A DNA stretch of 64,000 bases from Sideroxydans sp. (GTDB lineage Bacteria; Pseudomonadota; Gammaproteobacteria; Burkholderiales; Gallionellaceae). The notes under the pieces are model-generated. The model was not told the origin of the DNA. It searched no databases and saw only the letters and a program-made list of their open reading frames with translations. The stretch spans positions 21,595 through 85,594 of the forward strand of contig JAQUAD010000004.1 of the NCBI GenBank assembly GCA_028687425.1, in the 5' to 3' direction. This document shows, piece after piece, positions 8,892-17,560 of the stretch. Each line of letters opens with the position of its first letter. Position 1 is the first letter of the stretch. A program made the translations under genes and the position numbers.

Positions 8892-9860
8892 ATGAAGTTG
8901 CCAGACTTCCGCGGCAGGTTCCAGAAGAAGTTCCGTGACTGGGCCTTCCGCCGTACGGTGGAGACCGGCACGGTGCAACTCAACCAGCGCCGCATCTACA
9001 TCCTGCCCACGCGTCAGTTCTTCGCTTTCGCCTTCGTACTGATCCTGATGCTGCTGGGCGACATCAACTACAACCTCAGCCTGGGTTATGTGCTCACCTT
9101 CCTGCTCGCCACCACCGGCGGCCTGTCCATGCTGTACGCCTTCCGCAACATGGCGCAACTGGAAGTCCATGCCGGTTATGTGGAACCCGTGTTCGCCGGC
9201 GAGCAGGCGCGCTTCGTCTTTCACTTCAACAATCCCGGTTCGCAGCCGCGACACCAGATACAACTGCACGACGACGACGGACACGAGACCGTGTTCGACC
9301 TGCCGCCGCAACTCTCCTCGCCGGTCGAACTGGCACTGCCCGCGACACAGCGCGGCTGGCTGGACAGCGGCCGACTAACGCTCTACACCCGTTTCCCGCT
9401 CGGCCTGTTCAATGCCTGGAGCTATATCCATTTCGACGTGGGCGCGCTGGTCTACCCCAGACCAGCCCCGCCGCAAGCGCTGCCTGTCGCCGCCGCACCG
9501 GACGGCAACGGCAAGACCACGATACGCGGCGACGACGACTTCGCCGGCCTGCGTAACTACGTGCCGGGCGATGCCATGCCGCGCATCGCATGGAAGGCAC
9601 TGGCGCGCGAACAGGGACTGCAGGTGAAGGAGTTCTCGGCACAGCAAGGCCAACAGTTATGGCTGGACTGGTCGCAGCTGCCGGACATCGCACAGGAACG
9701 CAAACTGGAGCTGCTCACCCGCTGGGTACTGGATGCGGATGCACAGGGCCTGCAGTACGGCCTGCGTCTGCCGGATGGCGAAGTACTGCCGCAGCACGGC
9801 CCGTCACATCGCGCGGAATGCCTGCGCAGACTTGCGTTGTTCGGGATGCCTGCAACATGA
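8892..9860 (+). CDS. DUF58 domain membrane protein
   Basis: A 322-residue protein with two close hydrophobic segments near residues 38-80 (FFAFAFVLILMLLGDINYNL and the following one), then a soluble region with the DUF58 signature 'DDDFAGLRNYVPGDAMPRIAWKALAREQGLQVKEF'-type block near residues 215-250. DUF58 proteins are VWA-related partners of MoxR ATPases. It sits between the MoxR and transglutaminase genes and its stop overlaps the next ATG (ATGA at 9857-9860). The biological target of this system is unknown. Confidence 0.9.
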   Translation: MKLPDFRGRFQKKFRDWAFRRTVETGTVQLNQRRIYILPTRQFFAFAFVLILMLLGDINYNLSLGYVLTFLLATTGGLSMLYAFRNMAQLEVHAGYVEPVFAGEQARFVFHFNNPGSQPRHQIQLHDDDGHETVFDLPPQLSSPVELALPATQRGWLDSGRLTLYTRFPLGLFNAWSYIHFDVGALVYPRPAPPQALPVAAAPDGNGKTTIRGDDDFAGLRNYVPGDAMPRIAWKALAREQGLQVKEFSAQQGQQLWLDWSQLPDIAQERKLELLTRWVLDADAQGLQYGLRLPDGEVLPQHGPSHRAECLRRLALFGMPAT

Positions 9861-11797
9861 AGCTCTCCGCCCAACTCACCTATGGCTTGGTCGCCTGCAT
9901 CCTGCTGGTGAGCGCCCCGCATGCCGACCATCTGCCGCCGTGGGTGATTGCGGAATGCGGCGCGCTGCTGTTGTGGCGCACCTGGCTCGCGCGCAGCGGC
10001 AAGACGCTGCCGCCGCGCTGGCTGTTGCTGGGCATCACCATGCTGAGCGTGGCCGCCATCGCAATCAGCTTCCGCTCCCTGTTCGGGCGCGAGGTCGGCG
10101 TCACCCTGCTCATCCTGCTCTCCGCATTGAAGCTGCTGGAGCTGAAAGCGGTGCGCGACGCGACCATCGTGATCTATCTGTCGTGCTTCATCATCATCAC
10201 CAACTTCTTCTACTCGCAGAGCATCCCCACCGCGCTGTTCATGCTGGCGACCCTGCTGGTCATCCTTGCCACCTGGGTGCATATGCACACCGGTGCACTT
10301 GCCTTCAAGCCACGCTTACGCATCGGCAGCATGCTGTTGCTGCAAGCCATCCCGCTGTCGCTGATCCTGTTCGTACTGTTCCCGCGCGTGCAGGGACCGC
10401 TATGGGGGTTGCCGCAGGATGCCTACGCCAGCAGCGGCCTGTCCGACACCATGTCGCCGGGCAGCGTGAGTAACCTCTCGCTGAACGATGCAGTGGCATT
10501 CCGCGTCAGCTTCGACGGTATCGTCCCGTCGCGGGACAAGATGTACTGGCGCGGTCCGGTGTTGTGGGAATTCGACGGCACGACGTGGAGGCGCGGACAC
10601 AATGCCACCACACTCAAGAGAGGACTGCAGGAAGCTGGCGATCCGCTGGGCTACACCGTCACGCTGGAACCGCACAACAAGCGCTGGCTGTTCGCGCTCG
10701 ACATGCCGGACAAACTCTCCATTCCCCACATCCTGACGCCGGACTTCCAGTTACTGAACGACAAGAACGTGAACGCGCGCCTGCGCTACCACGCCGATTC
10801 CTTCCTCAGTTACCGCGCCAACCCGGATGAACTGCCGCGGCAGTTGCAGCGCGCGCTCGCCCTGCCGCGCGGTTTGAATCCGCAAGCACGGCAACTGGCC
10901 GCGGGCTGGCGCCAACAGCATCCACGCGATGACGCAGCCATCGCGCGCGAAATCTTGCAGCACTTCAATCAGGGCGGCTACGTCTATACGCTGGAGCCAC
11001 CGCTGTTGGGCGTGAACGGCATAGACCAATTCCTGTTCCAGACCAGACAGGGGTTCTGCGAACACTATGCCGGCGCTTTCGTGTTCCTGTTGCGTGCCGC
11101 CGGTGTGCCGGCGCGCGTGGTCACCGGCTACCAAGGCGGCGAATACAACGCGCTCGGCGATTACTACATCCTGCGCCAGTCGGATGCGCATGCCTGGGCG
11201 GAAGTGTGGCTGGGCGAGCACGGCTGGATACGCTATGACCCCACCGCCACCATCGCCCCGGCACGCATCGAGAGTGGCCTGTTCGCCGCCGTCGGCGACA
11301 CCGCCATCCTGCCCTTCATGTTGCGCGATCCTCCGCCCTGGCTGCGCGAACTTCGCTTCAACCTGGATGCCATGACCAACCGCTGGAACCAGTGGGTGCT
11401 GGGTTACAACGAAGAGACCCAGTTCGCCTTCCTCACCCGTCTCGGCATGGAAGACGTCAGCTGGCAGAAGATGGCACTCAACATGCTGGCAGGCATCTTC
11501 ATTTTGGTCGGGATATTCACGCTACTGATGTTGCGGCGACTGGTCGTTCGCCAGACCGATCCGGTGCAGCTACTCTGGCTGCGAGCCTGCCGCAAATTGG
11601 AAAGGCATGCGGGATTACCGCGCGAACCGCATGAAGGCCCGATGGATTATGCGAACCGTATCGCCGCCATACATCCCGACCTGGCGGAGGACTTCCACGA
11701 CATCGCCGCCCGGTATGCCTCGCTGCGCTACGGCGGTGAAGCCGAAAGCGAAGGATTGGCAGCATTCAAGGATGCAGTGCGCGCCTTCAAGCTATAA
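9857..11797 (+). CDS. membrane transglutaminase, TgpA-like (DUF3488/transglutaminase/DUF4129)
   Basis: A 646-residue inner-membrane protein. The first 170 residues form about six membrane helices (DUF3488), followed by a periplasmic transglutaminase core with the triad Cys401 (QGFCEHYAG), His445 (SDAHAWAEV) and Asp461 (IRYDPTA). A last membrane helix near 550 precedes a cytoplasmic DUF4129-type tail. This is the layout of Pseudomonas TgpA. I place the start at ATG 9857, which overlaps the DUF58 stop; the open frame continues upstream to 9590 without homology. It probably modifies an envelope protein with help from MoxR/DUF58 (inference from family context). Confidence 0.92.
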   Translation: MKLSAQLTYGLVACILLVSAPHADHLPPWVIAECGALLLWRTWLARSGKTLPPRWLLLGITMLSVAAIAISFRSLFGREVGVTLLILLSALKLLELKAVRDATIVIYLSCFIIITNFFYSQSIPTALFMLATLLVILATWVHMHTGALAFKPRLRIGSMLLLQAIPLSLILFVLFPRVQGPLWGLPQDAYASSGLSDTMSPGSVSNLSLNDAVAFRVSFDGIVPSRDKMYWRGPVLWEFDGTTWRRGHNATTLKRGLQEAGDPLGYTVTLEPHNKRWLFALDMPDKLSIPHILTPDFQLLNDKNVNARLRYHADSFLSYRANPDELPRQLQRALALPRGLNPQARQLAAGWRQQHPRDDAAIAREILQHFNQGGYVYTLEPPLLGVNGIDQFLFQTRQGFCEHYAGAFVFLLRAAGVPARVVTGYQGGEYNALGDYYILRQSDAHAWAEVWLGEHGWIRYDPTATIAPARIESGLFAAVGDTAILPFMLRDPPPWLRELRFNLDAMTNRWNQWVLGYNEETQFAFLTRLGMEDVSWQKMALNMLAGIFILVGIFTLLMLRRLVVRQTDPVQLLWLRACRKLERHAGLPREPHEGPMDYANRIAAIHPDLAEDFHDIAARYASLRYGGEAESEGLAAFKDAVRAFKL

Positions 11798-11826
11798 TCC
11801 GCGCCACTTTCAGAAAGGCACGCACC

Positions 11827-12267
11827 ATGCAGATCACCCGCAGACTGGAATTCGACGCCGGTCACCGCATCCCCAACCACAACAGCCAGTGCAAACACCT
11901 GCATGGCCACCGCTATGCGATAGAGATCACTTTGTCCGGCGAGGTGGTGGAGACCGAGGGGGTGTCCGAGCAAGGCATGGTGATGGATTTCTCGGATGTG
12001 AAGCGCATTGCGAAGGAGCGCGTGGTGGATGTGTGGGATCACGCCTTCATCGTGTATCGCAACGACAAAACGGTGCTGGAATTCCTGAACACGATGCCGG
12101 GACACAAGACAGTGGTGCTGGACGTGGTGCCGACGGCGGAGAACCTGGCGCGCGTGGCGTTCGAACTGCTGGACGGCGCGTATCAGGACACCTATGGCAA
12201 CCATTTGCAACTGGAGCGCGTGCGCCTGTTCGAAACGCCCAACAACTGGGCCGACCACACCCGTTAA
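11827..12267 (+). CDS. queD: 6-carboxy-tetrahydropterin synthase (queuosine precursor)
   Basis: A 146-residue QueD/PTPS-family enzyme that makes 6-carboxy-5,6,7,8-tetrahydropterin from dihydroneopterin triphosphate for queuosine synthesis. The zinc histidines are His13 (FDAGHRIPN), His26 and His28 (HLHGHRY), and Cys22 is the catalytic cysteine. The C-terminal 'VRLFETPNNWADHT' is typical of the family. It follows the TgpA gene by 29 bases, with TATAAT at 11793-11798 inside the end of that gene. Its stop overlaps the convergent REC-GGDEF gene by four bases. Confidence 0.93.
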   Translation: MQITRRLEFDAGHRIPNHNSQCKHLHGHRYAIEITLSGEVVETEGVSEQGMVMDFSDVKRIAKERVVDVWDHAFIVYRNDKTVLEFLNTMPGHKTVVLDVVPTAENLARVAFELLDGAYQDTYGNHLQLERVRLFETPNNWADHTR

Positions 12268-13235
12268 AACTTGCCGTATTCCCCCGCGACGACCCTGTCG
12301 CGGCCCGCGCGCTTGGCCTGATAGAGCGCAGCATCTGCTGACTGCAGCAACATCTCCAGCGACACCCTGTCGCCCGGAAGGACTGACACCACGCCGCAAC
12401 TGATGGTCACGAACTTGCTGCCGGTTGCGTAGTGCGGCACCTTCAGATCGGCCACCATCTGCCGTACACGCTCGGCGATCCACATCACCCCGTCCTGATC
12501 CGTCTCACCCAACACCAGCATGAACTCTTCCCCGCCATATCGCGCGGCCAGGTCGGTGCCGCGCGGCGCGGCGCGCGCGATCTGGTCGGCCACTTGCTTC
12601 AGGCAGTCATCGCCCGCCTGATGGCCGTACTTGTCGTTGAAAAGTTTGAAATAGTCGATGTCCATCATCACCAGCGACAGCGGTTTTTTCATGCGCAGGC
12701 AGCGCCGCCATTCCCGTTCCAGAAAGTGATCCAGTGACCTGCGATTGGCGATGCCGGTCAGGGCATCGGTGGTGGAGAGACGTTGCAATTCCGCATTGGC
12801 ACCGTCCAGTTGTTGCGTAACATCGACCAGCTTGCGCTGCATCTCGATCAGGCGCTGCATGGCGCGCACTTTGGCATGGAACACGATCTCGCTGACCGGC
12901 TTGACCAGGTAATCGTCGCCACCGGCGGCAATGCCGCGCGCAAGATCGTCATCGGAATTCATCGCGGTAAGGAAGATGATGGCGGCCCATTCATGTTCGC
13001 CTTCCATCCTGCGGATCTGGCGTGCCACTTCGAATCCGTCGACATCGGGCAGCTTGATGTCCAGCAGCACCACATCCGGGCGCTCACGCTCGTATAACTT
13101 GAGCGCCTGCTTGCCGTTCTCAGCGATCAGCGGTTCGCTGACATGCATGCTAGCCAGGTAGTTGCGCAATACCTTGACCGTGACCTTGCTGTCTTCTACC
13201 ACCAGAATCTTCAGTGCATCCACTTGTTTATTCAT
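12264..13235 (-). CDS. response regulator diguanylate cyclase (REC-GGDEF)
   Basis: A 323-residue PleD-like protein. Residues 8-125 form a receiver domain with phosphoacceptor Asp59 (VVLLDIKLPDVDG) and the conserved lysine in 'DDYLVKPVSE'. After a short coiled linker, the GGDEF domain starts at 'LTGIANRR', with an intact active site GGEEF and the inhibitory I-site RGTD exactly five residues before it. It should make c-di-GMP on phosphorylation. It lies 47 bases downstream of the large GGDEF-EAL gene and runs the same way. Confidence 0.93.
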   Translation of the reverse strand: MNKQVDALKILVVEDSKVTVKVLRNYLASMHVSEPLIAENGKQALKLYERERPDVVLLDIKLPDVDGFEVARQIRRMEGEHEWAAIIFLTAMNSDDDLARGIAAGGDDYLVKPVSEIVFHAKVRAMQRLIEMQRKLVDVTQQLDGANAELQRLSTTDALTGIANRRSLDHFLEREWRRCLRMKKPLSLVMMDIDYFKLFNDKYGHQAGDDCLKQVADQIARAAPRGTDLAARYGGEEFMLVLGETDQDGVMWIAERVRQMVADLKVPHYATGSKFVTISCGVVSVLPGDRVSLEMLLQSADAALYQAKRAGRDRVVAGEYGKF

Positions 13236-13282
13236 GTGCGGCCATTCTTGTTGTTGTGCAGATTATATCCGGTGCGTAGTGT

Positions 13283-16200
13283 TCAGTCCGGCTGCCAGTT
13301 CTCCACCAGTGATTCGAACTCCGCCAGCGGTACCGGACGGCTGAACAGATACCCCTGGAATTTGGCGCAACCCCGTTCCACCAGCGGCGGTATCTGCGCC
13401 CTGTCTTCGACCCCTTCGGCGATGACGCCGAAGCCGAAGTTCTGCGCCATGCCGGAAATGGTCTGCACCATCATGGCATCGCCCGGATCGGTAAGGATGT
13501 CGCGCACGAAGGACTGGTCGATCTTGAGCAGATCGATAGGCAGGCGTTTGATGTATTGCAGCGATGAATAGCCGGTTCCGAAATCGTCCATGGAAAAACG
13601 CACACCGACTTCTTTCAATGCGGTCATCTTGCGCGTCGCTTCATCGATGTCTTCCAGCACCAGGTTCTCGGTCAGCTCCAGTTCCAGATTGCGCGGATCG
13701 GCCCCCGTTTCCTGCAGTATCGTTTTAACTTCGCGGACAAAATCGGGTTGATGGAACTGCACGGGACTGATGTTCACCGCCAGGTGCATGCGTCCCAACA
13801 GCGGATGCGATTCCCACTGTTTGAGCTGGCGACAGGCGCATTCCAGCACCCAGTGTCCGATGGGCAGGATCAGCTTGGTCTGCTCCGCCATCGGGATGAA
13901 CTGCGCCGGCGACACCATGCCCAGTTCCGCGCTGCGCCAGCGCAGCAGCACCTCGGCACCCAGCAGGGCATGCGACTCATCCGTCTGCAACTGGTAATAC
14001 ATCTCCAGCTCGCCCTTGGGCAACGCCTGCCGCAATGCCCCTTCCAGCAAGGTGCGCGATTCCAGCAGCGCCTGCATGGAAGTCTCGAAGAAGCTCACTC
14101 TGTTGCGCCCGTTCTCCTTGGACTGATACATGGCAAGATCGGCCTGCTTGAGCAACTCCTCGCTGCCGACCTCGTGGCCGCGGAACAGCACGACGCCGAT
14201 ACTGGGCGAGCTCTGGTGCATCACGCCGGACAATTCATAGGGCTGCGACAAAACCTCGCGTATCTTCTCGGCGATACGTCCCGACTGCGCGATGGCCTCT
14301 TCCTTGAACACGTTCATGCCTTCCAGCAGCACCACGAACTCGTCGCCGCCGAAACGCGAGATGGTGTCGGTATCGCGTACACAGGTAACGAGTCGGCGCG
14401 CGACCTCCACCAGCATCTTGTCGCCGTACTCGTGCCCTTTGGTGTCGTTCAGCACCTTGAAGTGGTCGAGATCGATGAACATCAAAGCCCCGAACTGATC
14501 GCTGCGTGCGCTCTGACTCAAGGCATGCTGCAAATGGTCCTGCAACAGTCGTCGATTGGGCAAAGAGGTAAGCGGATCGTAGAACGCCAGGTTCCTGATC
14601 TCTTCCTCGGCTTTCTTGCGCTCGGTGATGTCGACGAACACCGCCACGAAGTGCGTCACTTCATCCATGTGTTTCACGGCAGTGATGGTCAGCCATTTGG
14701 GGTAGACCTCGCCGCTCTTGCGCCGGTCCCAGACCTCGCCGGACCAGCGGCCTTCGTTAAGCACGGAATCCCACATATCCCGATAGAAGTGCTTGTCGTG
14801 CCGCCCGGAAGCCAAGATGCGCGGATTCTTGCCCAGCACCTCTGCCTGCGAATAACCGGTCGTCGACTCGAAGGAATGGTTCACCTTGATGATGTTCGCA
14901 TGACGGTCCGTGACGATGATCGCCTCCTGCGTCTCGAACGCCACGGAAGCAATGCGTCCCTGCTCGGCCAGCGCTTCATGCTCGGTCACATCCTGCACGG
15001 TACCGACGGAGCGCAACGGTTTGCCCGTCTCGTCGAAAACCGTCGAACAGCGCTCTTCCACCCATTTGATGCGCCCGTCCGGCATCAGCAGGCGGTGTGT
15101 AATGCGGTACGGCTTGCGGTCGGCCAGCGACTCAGAGTATGCCTGGTTCACCCTTGCGCGATCATCGGGGTGAATGGCATCCAGGAACGCTTCGTAGGAA
15201 GCACCGAAACGGCGCTGATCGATCTCGAATATGCGAAATATTTGATCCGACCATTTCAGCTTGTTGCTGACGATGTCCAGCTCCCAGCTGCCGAAATGGC
15301 CGACATCCTGCGCATCCTCCAGCAGTTGCCGTTCACGCTCCAGCTCTTCACGGGCGGCTATACGCTCCTTGATGTCGCGCACGAAGACGAAGAACCTGTC
15401 CTCTTCCTTCCAGTAAGCGCTCGACACCTCGACGTCGATCGCACTGCCGTCCTTGTGCCGGTGCCGCGTCTCAAAAATATCCCAGCCGCGCTCGAACACC
15501 AGCTTCAAATGCGCCGCGACTTCCTCGGGGGTTTGTTCGTTCACTTCCAGTTGCGGAATACACATGGTCAGTAGTTCATCGCGACTGTATCCGCTCATCC
15601 TGCAATAGGCCTCATTCACATCCAGCAAGCATCCTTCGTTATCCAGCATCCAGTAGCCATCAATGGTAGTGTCGAGCAGATGCTTGCGGCTGTTCACCGC
15701 CTCCTCGCGCAACTGGATGTTTTCACCGATCTGCGCCGCCATGCTGTCGAACTTCCGCCCCAGTTCTGACAGTTCGTCCTCGCCTTGCAAACTGGTACGC
15801 ACGGAAAAATCGCCCTGTGCCAAACGGGTGGCGGCATCCAGCAGTACACGCACGCGGCGACTGACCAGGCGATGCAGGATGTAAGCGATCATCATGGCCG
15901 AGAGCAGGATAATCGCGCCGAAGATCAGCGATTGTTCCAATGCCGCGTGACGCGCATTCTCGATGTGTGTACCGATGTCGGCTTCGACATACAACAACCC
16001 CATCCGCTTCTCCAGTCCGCCCTGACGATAGGAGACCACCAGCGGGAAGTAGCCCTGCAGCAAAGACGCCTGCTGCGCATTGAAACGCATCATGCTCTTT
16101 CCTGCCTGCGCCACCGCCTGCGCATCGGACAGCCGGTACAGCGAATGCTCTGCCGCTGCTTCTCCCTTCCAGCGGAAACGGTTGGCCATGATCACGCGAT

Positions 16201-16468
16201 GCCGGTCGTCGGTCAGCATCAGGGTGCGTATGCCGGGACGCATGGCCACCAGCAACAAGTTCATCAGGGCTTCGTTCTCGTCACCTTCAGTCAGGCGGTT
16301 GTACAGGATGTTCTGCAACTGCCCCATCTCCAGGCCGATCTCGCGCAACATCTCCTGTTCGATACGATTGCGGCTCTCCCGGTCCTGCTGCAGGAAAACC
16401 AGCAGCGAACTGACGATGGAAACCATCATCAGTACCAGCGGGATCAGGATGGAGAGTCGTTTCCTCAT
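13283..16468 (-). CDS. membrane PAS-GGDEF-EAL c-di-GMP enzyme
   Basis: A 1061-residue protein: membrane helix at about 8-26, a periplasmic region with 'RPGIRTLMLTDDRHRVIMANRFRW'-type sensor sequence, a second helix near 175-198, HAMP, then three PAS/PAC units, GGDEF and EAL. The cyclase site is GGDEF with an I-site RDTD. The phosphodiesterase residues look intact ('ELELTENLV', 'DDFGTGYSSL', 'KIDQSFVRD', 'VIAEGVED'), but the signature motif reads EVL instead of EAL. The gene starts 9 bases after the stop of the substrate-binding lipoprotein gene, which suggests the two act together. Confidence 0.93.
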   Translation of the reverse strand: MRKRLSILIPLVLMMVSIVSSLLVFLQQDRESRNRIEQEMLREIGLEMGQLQNILYNRLTEGDENEALMNLLLVAMRPGIRTLMLTDDRHRVIMANRFRWKGEAAAEHSLYRLSDAQAVAQAGKSMMRFNAQQASLLQGYFPLVVSYRQGGLEKRMGLLYVEADIGTHIENARHAALEQSLIFGAIILLSAMMIAYILHRLVSRRVRVLLDAATRLAQGDFSVRTSLQGEDELSELGRKFDSMAAQIGENIQLREEAVNSRKHLLDTTIDGYWMLDNEGCLLDVNEAYCRMSGYSRDELLTMCIPQLEVNEQTPEEVAAHLKLVFERGWDIFETRHRHKDGSAIDVEVSSAYWKEEDRFFVFVRDIKERIAAREELERERQLLEDAQDVGHFGSWELDIVSNKLKWSDQIFRIFEIDQRRFGASYEAFLDAIHPDDRARVNQAYSESLADRKPYRITHRLLMPDGRIKWVEERCSTVFDETGKPLRSVGTVQDVTEHEALAEQGRIASVAFETQEAIIVTDRHANIIKVNHSFESTTGYSQAEVLGKNPRILASGRHDKHFYRDMWDSVLNEGRWSGEVWDRRKSGEVYPKWLTITAVKHMDEVTHFVAVFVDITERKKAEEEIRNLAFYDPLTSLPNRRLLQDHLQHALSQSARSDQFGALMFIDLDHFKVLNDTKGHEYGDKMLVEVARRLVTCVRDTDTISRFGGDEFVVLLEGMNVFKEEAIAQSGRIAEKIREVLSQPYELSGVMHQSSPSIGVVLFRGHEVGSEELLKQADLAMYQSKENGRNRVSFFETSMQALLESRTLLEGALRQALPKGELEMYYQLQTDESHALLGAEVLLRWRSAELGMVSPAQFIPMAEQTKLILPIGHWVLECACRQLKQWESHPLLGRMHLAVNISPVQFHQPDFVREVKTILQETGADPRNLELELTENLVLEDIDEATRKMTALKEVGVRFSMDDFGTGYSSLQYIKRLPIDLLKIDQSFVRDILTDPGDAMMVQTISGMAQNFGFGVIAEGVEDRAQIPPLVERGCAKFQGYLFSRPVPLAEFESLVENWQPD

Positions 16469-16477
16469 AAAGCGGGA

Positions 16478-17458
16478 TCAGCGTTTGATGCAGGTTTGCA
16501 GATCCGGAATCAGCGCTGGCGCCAGCTCGATACTGCGTTTGAACTGGCCTTCGGCCATCATCACTTCATTCAGTTGCTGCGCCGAATGCAGAATGGCGCG
16601 TCCCGCGCCGATCAGCATCAAGTTCTCTTCATGCGTCGGTGTCTTGATACCTTTGACCATGTTCAGGTATTCCTGTGGTGTCGCCCCCAGACGCTTGGCG
16701 ATGGAGGCTGCGGCCTTGTCCGGTGACTGCTGCATGTAATCCAGCGTGCGCAACCATTGCCGCGCCACATCGCAGACTGCGGCGCGCCGCTTCAGGTACA
16801 CATCCTCATGCACCACCATCAGATCGAATATCTCGTTCGGGATGTCGCTGCTATCGAACAACACGTGAGCACCCATCTCTGCCAGACGCGTCTTGAACGG
16901 ATCGAAGGTGATGAAGGCATCTGCCTTGCCCTGGCGGTACATCTCTTCGTGCTTGCTCTCTGCACTGGGGATGACCGTCACATCTTGCCTGCCGAGCTTG
17001 GCGGCATCCAGCGTGCGGCTCAGCATGTAGACACCGAGCGGGATATTGAGCAGGGCGATGCGCTTGCCCTTCAGGTCCGACAGGCGCTTGATTTCAGGCT
17101 TCGCCATCACCGCATCCGCGCCGTTGGAAACGTCCAGCACCATCAGGATGCGCAGACCCACGCCGCTTTGCAGCAGATCGAGGGTTTCGTCCAGGGTCAG
17201 GGTGGCGATATCGGCGGAGTGGTTGCGAAAAGACTCCAGCGTGATGTCTGAAGACGGCAGTTCGAACACCTGCGCCTTATCCTCGGACAGATAGCCCTGC
17301 TCTTGCGCCAGATAGAGCGGCTCATAACCCGGCCACGGACTGCTGGCGATGCGCAAAGGCGGTTCATGCGTCCCGTCGCACGCTGTCAGCAGTGGCAATA
17401 TAAACATGACGAGCGGCAACAACCAGGAGCGCGCCGCTCTTTCTGGAAGGGATCTCAC
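16478..17458 (-). CDS. orphan ABC-type substrate-binding lipoprotein (NMT1/SsuA-like)
   Basis: A 326-residue periplasmic binding protein with a lipoprotein signal peptide (lipobox LLTAC, Cys27). The fold is the NMT1/SsuA/TauA type, seen in 'IASSPWPGYEPLYLAQEQGYL', 'DIATLTLDETL', 'LKGKRIALLNIPLGVYML' and 'ADAFITFDPF'. The start is GTG at 17456-17458, supported by a strong AGGAGGAG eight to ten bases upstream. No permease or ATPase gene is nearby; instead the PAS-GGDEF-EAL gene follows after nine bases. I infer that it delivers a ligand signal to that sensor rather than feeding a transporter. The ligand is unknown. Confidence 0.88.
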   Translation of the reverse strand: MRSLPERAARSWLLPLVMFILPLLTACDGTHEPPLRIASSPWPGYEPLYLAQEQGYLSEDKAQVFELPSSDITLESFRNHSADIATLTLDETLDLLQSGVGLRILMVLDVSNGADAVMAKPEIKRLSDLKGKRIALLNIPLGVYMLSRTLDAAKLGRQDVTVIPSAESKHEEMYRQGKADAFITFDPFKTRLAEMGAHVLFDSSDIPNEIFDLMVVHEDVYLKRRAAVCDVARQWLRTLDYMQQSPDKAAASIAKRLGATPQEYLNMVKGIKTPTHEENLMLIGAGRAILHSAQQLNEVMMAEGQFKRSIELAPALIPDLQTCIKR

Positions 17459-17560
17459 CCTACACTCCTCCTAACACCGACCGGGACTCTAGACGGCCCC
17501 GTGTCAAAAAACTTCACAAATTCAACGCCCCAACCCGGAAAGATTATACGGACAATTCAC

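Noticed and set aside
13748..15574. Plus-strand frame of 608 codons across the PAS-GGDEF-EAL gene
   Set aside because: Shadow of the real minus-strand gene; His/Gln/Leu-rich and without motifs.
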